Program-made: the position numbers and the translations under genes
Notes under the pieces: model-generated
Database searches by the model: none
What the model was told of the DNA's origin: nothing
What the model saw: the letters and a program-made list of their open reading frames with translations, nothing else
In this document: piece after piece, positions 56,017 through 64,000 of the stretch
Numbering within the stretch: the first letter of the stretch is position 1
Layout of the letters: each line of letters begins with the position of its first letter
Source: Proteles cristata cristata
Taxonomy: Eukaryota; Chordata; Mammalia; Carnivora; Hyaenidae
Assembly (NCBI GenBank): GCA_017311185.1
Contig: JAESUZ010001514.1
Span: 2,503,474-2,567,473 of the forward strand
DNA: 64,000 nt
Direction of reading: 5' to 3'

Positions 56017-56082
56017 ATGCGGCACCCTCGGGCCTGCCCTGCGTCCTCCGGCCCACTGCCCAGCCCCCCCAGGAGGCCCTGA
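56017..56082 (+). promoter_or_regulatory. uORF 1 of NDST1
   Basis: ATG at 56017 (G at -3, C at +4, moderate context), 21 codons, Pro/Arg-rich, stop TGA at 56080-56082. It ends well before the NDST1 start, so it could lower initiation at the main ATG by using up scanning ribosomes. Present only if the acceptor at 55983 is used. Confidence 0.4.
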
Positions 56083-56130
56083 CGCCCTGGGGCCACTTCT
56101 GCTGTGCACAGGACCACGTGGGGGTTTGCC

Positions 56131-56142
56131 ATGGTGACATAA
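56131..56142 (+). promoter_or_regulatory. uORF 2 of NDST1, minimal
   Basis: ATG at 56131 in strong context (GCCATGG), three codons (Met-Val-Thr), stop TAA. About 190 bases upstream of the NDST1 ATG, which leaves room for reinitiation. Confidence 0.45.
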
Positions 56143-56260
56143 AGGCGCGCGGAGGAAGGAAGGAGCGCGACCGGCCTGTGGACTGTGCCCCTGGCTGGGA
56201 GGAAGGGCCGGGCGCCCGGATCCTCCACTCCCGCTGCCCGCTGAGGGCCGCGCTTGCTGA

Positions 56261-56941
<681 letters not shown>

Positions 56942-56954
56942 TGATGGCTGAGTG

Positions 56955-57105
56955 TCTGGCGTTTTTAATGTGTATAATGGGTATAATGGTAGCCCCTACC
57001 TCCCAGAATTGTCATGAAGGGCCAGTGGGTGAGTGTATGTAAAGCACTCAGAGCACAGAGTGCCTGGTGTCTAATAAGTGCTTTTTAAGTATTAGCTTTT
57101 CTTAG
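56955..57105 (+). mobile_element. MIR 3' half
   Basis: 'ataatggtagcccctacctcccagaattgtcatgaagg', 'gtaaagcactcagagcacagagtgcctgg', 'taataagtgctttttaag'. Confidence 0.8.
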
Positions 57106-57671
57106 GAGCACGTGGCAGGGGATTGCATGGGACCTGGCACACAGCGGGCACTTGCCCAAAGGAAGCCCCGGGAACGCGTGTGAGCTGGGAGAGGCGAGGT
57201 CCCTTGAATGTCCTGGCAGTCCTCCTAAGAGCTGGGGTGTGTCCTCATTTTGCAGAAGGGCAAACCGAGGCTCCAGAGGCTTATGTATCTGAGGCTAAGT
57301 AGCCTGGAAGTGGGAGAGCCAGGATTTGAAGGCAGACTTAAGACAGTCTGGGCTCCGGATCCTGTGCTCTTTCCTCTTCGCTGTGGCAGGCTGTGGCATT
57401 TACACACCTCCCGAACAGGGCCATTTTGCATTGGAGGAAAGAGGAGAAAGAAATCCCGGTGGGCAGGTGAGCCGCCCTGGGCTCTGTGGGGACACTGAGA
57501 ATGACTGCTGGGATCAGAGTCCTTGCTGCATGTGTGTGGAGAAGCTGCCTGTAGGGAGGAGGAAGTTGGGGACAGCTGGATGGGGAATCTAGACGCTCTG
57601 GCCAGAGAACTCTCCCCTTCAAGATGGGTGGTAGGGACTCTAGGGAGGTGCGTGGGGACATGCATCTCTTC

Positions 57672-58135
57672 ATTCAGCACATTTCTACAGAGCACTTACT
57701 GTGTTCCAGTCCCTTCGCTAGGCACTGGGGACACAGTGGTGATCAGAGCGTGCGGTCCTTCACTGCCGTCACGGAGCTGACATTTCAGTGCAGTGGGGTG
57801 GGGTGGGTGGCAGACAATGAACAAATACACATACCAAGTGGCAGGTGGTGACAAGTACAAGAAGGAATAAAGCTGGGAAAGGGCATGGGGTGTGAGGAGC
57901 ATGGGCACTTGACGCCCTTTCTGACGGAGTGGCCAGGAAGTTTGTCCTTGACAAAGCATTGGAAGGAAGTGAGGCAAGGAGCCACAGAGCTGTCTGTGCA
58001 GAGGGCCTTTTTGACAGAGGAAACAGGTCTTGAGGGCCTTCCCAACAGAAGTGGCAGGTCCTGAAGCAGGCTCTTGCTTGGTGGAAGCTGGGAGAGGAGG
58101 AGGAGTGGGTCAGAAACGGCCCATATCCGCTGACG
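57672..58135 (-). mobile_element. L2 LINE fragment
   Basis: On plus: 'cattcagcacatttctacagagcacttactgtgttcc', 'cgctaggcactggggacacagtggtgatcag', 'ggagctgacatttcagtg', 'aaggaataaagctgggaaagggc'. A clear reversed L2 3' end. Confidence 0.8.
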
Positions 58136-58443
58136 GGAGCCTATATGTCCGTGAGCACTGGGCCCTGTGCTTGGGGTAAGGAGGAGCCTGACCCAGGGGA
58201 GGGGTCCTCCTGGCATGGCCTTTCATGCATTAATGCAGCAGGCTGTCTGCCACTCAAAAAGGTTTTGTGGGCCAAGAAATTGAAGGCCCTTAGAAGTCCT
58301 GCAGTAGAGCAACCTGGTGAGGTTTGTTCCCCAGCTGGCTTGATCACAAAGCCTTTTATTTCAAAGAGCAGCCTCTAGGAAACGCTGGCCTGCTTTCTGG
58401 TTTTACAGTGGCGTAACCTCAGACTCCCTTCATTGTCTGCTCC

Positions 58444-58467
58444 ACCCCCCCCCGCCCCCCGCCCCCG
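58444..58467 (-). repeat. C-run tract, G-quadruplex potential on minus
   Basis: Three long C runs broken by single G bases on plus. Confidence 0.6.
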
Positions 58468-58534
58468 ACTCTTCCATTCCCTGCCATGAACTTCATTAAG
58501 TTTGATTCAGAGCCCCAGGGCTGGAAAACGTCTC

Positions 58535-58785
58535 AATGGCCGACATTTATTGAGTGCTGACCCAGAACCATGCACCATCCATGGGCTCTCTGTGAATGAG
58601 CTCAAAGAGCATCCATCATCTGTCCTCTGAAGCAGGTGACTATCATCCTGATTTAAGAGAAAAGAAAACTGAGGCAAAGAGGGGCGAAGAAATGTGACTA
58701 ATCATCTCTCTAATGAGTCCAGATCGAGGATTTGAACCCAGGCAGCCCGGTTGGAGAGACTGTAGTCTTAACCACTGTGTGAGGA
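58535..58785 (-). mobile_element. MIR, near full length
   Basis: On plus: 'catttattgagtgctgacccagaacc', 'gaaaagaaaactgaggcaaagagggg', 'aggatttgaacccaggcagcccgg', 'gtcttaaccactgtg'. Confidence 0.8.
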
Positions 58786-59073
58786 GTCCAGGACCTCAAA
58801 TGGCATTTATGTAGCAGAAATCACGTCAGCGCACAGAGCTCCTGTCGTCTCTGGGGACCAGGCAGGGGGCACAGTTGTGCCAGCGCTCGGATTCTATCTA
58901 GCCCCAGTTCTTCTTCACAGAAGGTGCACATGAGGCCCGGGGAGCGGGGACACGCGCCCAGTCCTACTGTGGGGTTACTGGAAAGTCCAGTCTCCGCGTT
59001 CTTCCTACCGTATTGTGTAAGAACAACCCCTCCTTGGTCGAAGTGGAGGCCTAGGACTTTCTGCTCAAATGGA

Positions 59074-59087
59074 GCCCTCTGGTGGCC
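59074..59087 (-). promoter_or_regulatory. CTCF-like motif, reverse orientation
   Basis: On minus, GGCCACCAGAGGGC matches the CTCF core closely. In NDST1 intron 2, oriented toward the forward site at 8652. Confidence 0.45.
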
Positions 59088-60639
59088 AAGCTCTGTCTTT
59101 TGGCTCTTTCCACGAGGCCCCCCGCAGTGCTGTGCACCCGGCTCGCAGACCCAGAGGGTTCGTGGACACCAGCCGTCTGGAGACTCTTCCTTTCCAGTTC
59201 CCACTGGTGCTGGGTTCCCAGGGCAGGGCAAGAGCAGGAACTGGAAAGTCCAGACCCTGGTTCAAACCTTTCTGTCGTTTCCAAGCAGAGCGACCTCAGG
59301 CAGGATATTCAGCTCATCTGTAAAGGGGGGCCCGTCACAGCCCCTGCCTCACTGGGCCATGTCGATGACGACAGTAGGTCGCACCCTCTGCCACCCAGTA
59401 AATGGCAGCTGCCACGCTTTGTCATCTCCTTGTCATCCACCAGCTCCGTTTGCTGTGGTGGTCGCCTTTGTCCACCTGTGGCTCTGACTTGTGCCCCGAG
59501 CAGGTCCTTGAGGTTGGGAGCCCTGGTTCCTGCCGCTGCCACTGTGTGTCTCCACCTCGGGTTCCAGGGTCCCTGGGGCTGAGCACATCCCAGCAGAGGA
59601 GTGACAAGGCTACCCAGCCTCTCTCGTTGCGTCCTTATGGGCCACACACTGAACTCATTGCTTTGCAAGCCTTACCGCGTGTAATTCTCACAACCGCCCT
59701 GTGAAGCCGGCACTTTGTTTTCACGTAAGAAACTGGGGCTCAGCAAGTGAAATGGCTGTCTGGAGTAATGTAGCTGAGTCAGTCAGGGCCAGGATTTGAC
59801 AGCCACACTCAGGCCTCCCTACCCAGCCACGGGTGAGTCTATCCGAACAAACGGATGGACAGATGTGGGGACCTGAGATGCACAAAGCAGTGCGTCCCAA
59901 AGTTATCCAGCCATTACCATCCGAGTCTGTGTTAGGCCTCCCAAGTCCCAGGGCAGGGCCCTTCATCCCTCTACCTGATGACTCCCCAGGGAGATTTGGT
60001 GACTCCTGAGTGGTCCCCAGTGCACGCGAGCAGGGGGGTCCCCTCCTGTGGTGGGCTGAAGCCTGCAGTATGGGTCAGCCTCAGTGATGCTGAGGCTTAC
60101 TCTCCATTCTTTTGTTGCCCACTGGGGTGGATGATCAGCAGCTTGGCTCTCTCTCTTCCTCGATGTCTCCCAGCTGGGCAGCTGGCCGAGCTGCCCAGCG
60201 CCTGGCAGTCAGCTCAGGAACGGGGCTTTGAAATGGGATCTCCCAGTGCCTGTGGTCCAGTGTGGCCTCCCAGGCGACAGCAGGTGACAGACAGGGCCTG
60301 AAATGTCAGTGGGCCCCACTGCCTTTGCCCCCACAGGGCCCGAGTAGCTGGCCAGTGCTGGCTTAGGGATCCTGTGGACCTGGGGCTGGGCGGAGTGGCC
60401 TGTCAGGGTGGGACTCTGCGCTGGGTCTCAATACTCCAGGTTGGCTCAGGACAGGGTGGGGTGTGGGCAAGTACTCCTGGTATGTGGAGAATTGAATGCA
60501 CAATTACAAGGCCAGAGCCCTGCAGAGCCTTTGTGGGAATTAGAAAAAAAGCTTTTTTGCATGGTGGATATTAGCAAAAGACACCCTCGGGGGAGAGGCA
60601 GCTCCACCTGGGACACATGCTTGCTCAGGGTCCTCAGCT

Positions 60640-61100
60640 GAATGTCCTTGTGCAGTGCTCCCTGGCCAGCACTCCTGGGTGGTCCTCTGTACTGCCCTAC
60701 CTTTCCCTGTCACCTCATTTGGTACCCTTCACCCCGCTCATTCTCCACATAGCAGCCAGATGGGTCTTTTTAAAATGCAGATTGGAACCTGTCATCCCTC
60801 TGTTCCAAACCCTTTGATAGTCTTTGATGGCCTCCACTGCCACTTCAAGCCTCCAGGGTCCTCAGATCTCGCCCCAGGCGACCTTCCTGTCTCTTTTCCT
60901 CCTCTCCCTCTTGATCACTCTGCTGGCCTCTTGCTATTCCTTGAGTCCTCGCCTTCCTCAGGGCCTTTGCACTTGCTGTTCTTTGAATGTAACCCCAGCT
61001 TTCCCACTGGTTGATACTTACTCATTCTTTAAATCTCAGTTCAAAAGTCTCTTCTCTGGGAAGTCTTCCTCGAGCCAGCTGACTATGGCCAGTTATTGTC
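60640..61100 (+). mobile_element. L2 LINE fragment, sense orientation
   Basis: 'cagatgggtctttttaaaatgcag', 'tgtcatccctctgttccaaaccctttgatagtc', 'cctcagggcctttgcacttgctgttc', 'ttctttaaatctcagttcaaaagtc'. In correct L2 order. Confidence 0.8.
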
Positions 61101-61153
61101 TCTTCCAGAACCATGAACTTCTTCTGGGTACCATGTGCCACACTAGTTTATCT

Positions 61154-61327
61154 TCAGAGAGACAGAGAGAGTGGAGCAGCAAGGGGCAGAGAAAGAGGGA
61201 GAATCTCAAACAGGCTCCACGCCGTCAGCCCAGAGCCTATGGGCCTCGAACTCACAAACCGTGAGATCAAGACCTGAGCCAAAATCAAGAGTTGGAGACC
61301 TAACCACCTGAGCCACCCAGGCACCCC
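61154..61327 (-). mobile_element. Felid SINE, tail-truncated
   Basis: Lacks the T-rich tail; starts at 'cttcagagagacagagagag', with shortened body ('cacgccgtcagcccagagcctatggg') and head complement 'cctgagccacccaggcacccc'. Confidence 0.88.
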
Positions 61328-61344
61328 TCCTTTTTATTCTTTTT

Positions 61345-61900
61345 AAAAATCCAGTTAACTCATAAAACATGTGTTTGCTCCCACTGGGTGTCAAGCCTGT
61401 TTGGGGCACCAGGGCTCCAAAGGTGGAAATGATACAGCTCCTGCCTTTGAGAGGGCAGACTGGTGGGACAGAGACCCTGAACAGACAACGCAGCAGCTGT
61501 GCTGCCGGTGAGGCTCCAGCCTGGTCCCAGGGAGGCCAGTGTAAAGAAGAGGGCATTTGCATTGGGTTTTGAGGGATGAACAGGAGTCTGTTGGGTCAAG
61601 AATAGAGAATTGAACTGGCACAGGGACAAGGACGAATCGTACGATATCCAGAAGCGGGTGGCTGGGAAGGGGAGGGATGGCACGTGAGTCTTGGGAAGGG
61701 CGGGGGGTGCCATGGGCACTGTCTGCAGACCTTAGGCAGCCGGGCAGCGCCAGGTCCTGGGAGAAGAAGGGAGGCCAGAAGCTGGACTCCTGTGGTGGTG
61801 GGCTCGGGTGCTAGGTGTACATGGAGGATTGGGAATGCCATGGGGCAGACCGTCTGCTCCCGCACCCCCAGCAGACACCTCCTCTTTGACCTCATCGGCA
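61345..61900 (-). mobile_element. L2 fragment
   Basis: On plus: 'tgtttgctcccactgggtgtcaagcc', 'gtggaaatgatacagctcctgcctttgagagggcagac'. Beyond 61,600 the match fades. Confidence 0.5.
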
Positions 61901-62189
61901 TTGGCACCCACCTAAGATTTATTTTTCCTGAGTAGAGGACTCTGTGACAAAAGCCAGTGTGGAAACCCCAGGCAGAGGAGCCTGGTGGCCAGTGCTGTGA
62001 GGGCTGCAGGGCAGCCCCTCCGGCTGGGTCATTGTGCCTCCTCCTGACCCTGTGTGACTGAGCGCAGCCTCCCCTCAGAGCCTCAGTTTCCCCACCCATG
62101 AAGTGGGATAATAAAGCTTCCTGAGGCTGGTACGAGGACCGACTGAGCACTCGGTGGTACTGCAGGCCCCGTCCTGAGCACTTCACCAG

Positions 62190-62500
62190 AATCGCCCCCT
62201 ACCTCGCCGTGGGGTGTTCGCCATTGTCGGCCACATTTTACAGCAGACGACTCGGAGGCCCAGAGGTTACATGACTTGCCCAAGGCCAGGCAGTCTGCTG
62301 GCAGAGTCTGGGCTCGCACCTGCTGGACTTTTCTCTGTGTGATTTTGGGCAAGTTACGTAGACTCTCTGGACCTTAGTTTCCCCGTCTGTAAGATGGGAA
62401 CGCCTCCCTCATGGGGTCACTGTGAGGATTAACGGCGTCCCTACATGCCAAGCACATGTACTGGGTTCCTGGCTTTGGTAAGCACGTCATGCGTGTTAGC
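62190..62500. mobile_element. Two MIR fragments, head to head
   Basis: Reversed copy to about 62,325 ('cattttacagcagacgactcggaggcccagaggttacatgacttgcccaagg'), then a sense copy ('gtgtgattttgggcaagttacgtagactctctgg', 'gtaagatgggaacgcctccctcatggggtcactgtgagg'). They lie just upstream of exon 3. Confidence 0.75.
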
Positions 62501-62657
62501 CGGTATATTATTGTGATGGGTGGGGCCGGGTTTGCACAGCTCGGTTAGCACCAGGCCTCCACAAATGTTGGACAAATGTTAGACAGTGCTGTTGACACTA
62601 CTGTTATCAGTCCCCACCTGAGACCCTGCGGTCCCTCAGGGGCTCTGGATCTGATGA

Positions 62658-64000
<1,343 letters not shown>

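Overview
This is mammalian nuclear DNA, almost certainly from a feliform carnivore, probably a cat. The interspersed repeats are dominated by tRNA-Lys-derived Carnivora SINEs of the felid type: a head with A/B boxes (tggctcagtcggttaag, ggttcgagccc), then a 'gctgacagctcagagcctgg' body, a CT-rich stretch and an A-rich tail. About 30 copies are present, in both orientations. Ancient MIR, L2, L1M-like and MER5A-like fragments fill much of the rest. There are no prokaryotic genes. Nearly all long open frames are chance frames in GC-rich or repeat DNA.

The window holds parts of two genes that are neighbours and divergent in other mammals. At the left edge, on the minus strand, are the 5' end of RPS14 (ribosomal protein uS11): non-coding exon 1 (697-732) with a pyrimidine-tract cap site, its TATA-less ETS/GC-box promoter, and part of intron 1 (1-696). 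About 25 kb to the right, on the plus strand, NDST1 (heparan sulfate N-deacetylase/N-sulfotransferase 1) begins in a large CpG island (about 25,060-26,480). A non-coding first exon probably ends at 26118. A 30-kb intron leads to exon 2 (55984-56845; 5' UTR with two small uORFs, ATG at 56330, codons 1-172). A 5.8-kb intron leads to exon 3 (62688-63182; codons 173-337), and the window ends inside intron 3. All splice sites used are GT-AG and the reading frame joins in phase 0.

Layout: 1-1,100 RPS14 CpG-island promoter; 1,100-25,000 intergenic, rich in repeats, with a near-perfect CTCF motif at 8,652; 25,060-26,480 NDST1 promoter and exon 1; 26,119-55,983 NDST1 intron 1, which contains a 16-kb SINE-free block (34,663-51,116) and then a dense SINE array (51,131-52,005); 55,984-63,182 first coding exons of NDST1; 63,183-64,000 intron 3.

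The two genes do not work together. RPS14 is a housekeeping ribosomal gene. NDST1 is a Golgi enzyme that removes acetyl groups from and N-sulfates heparan sulfate. I found no convincing undescribed system. The observations most worth checking are a YY1-ATG-type microORF on the non-RPS14 side of the RPS14 CpG island, two uORFs in NDST1 exon 2, an extra serine in the NDST1 stem, the CTCF-like sites, hairpin-forming inverted SINE pairs in NDST1 intron 1, and repeated SINE insertion at single target sites.
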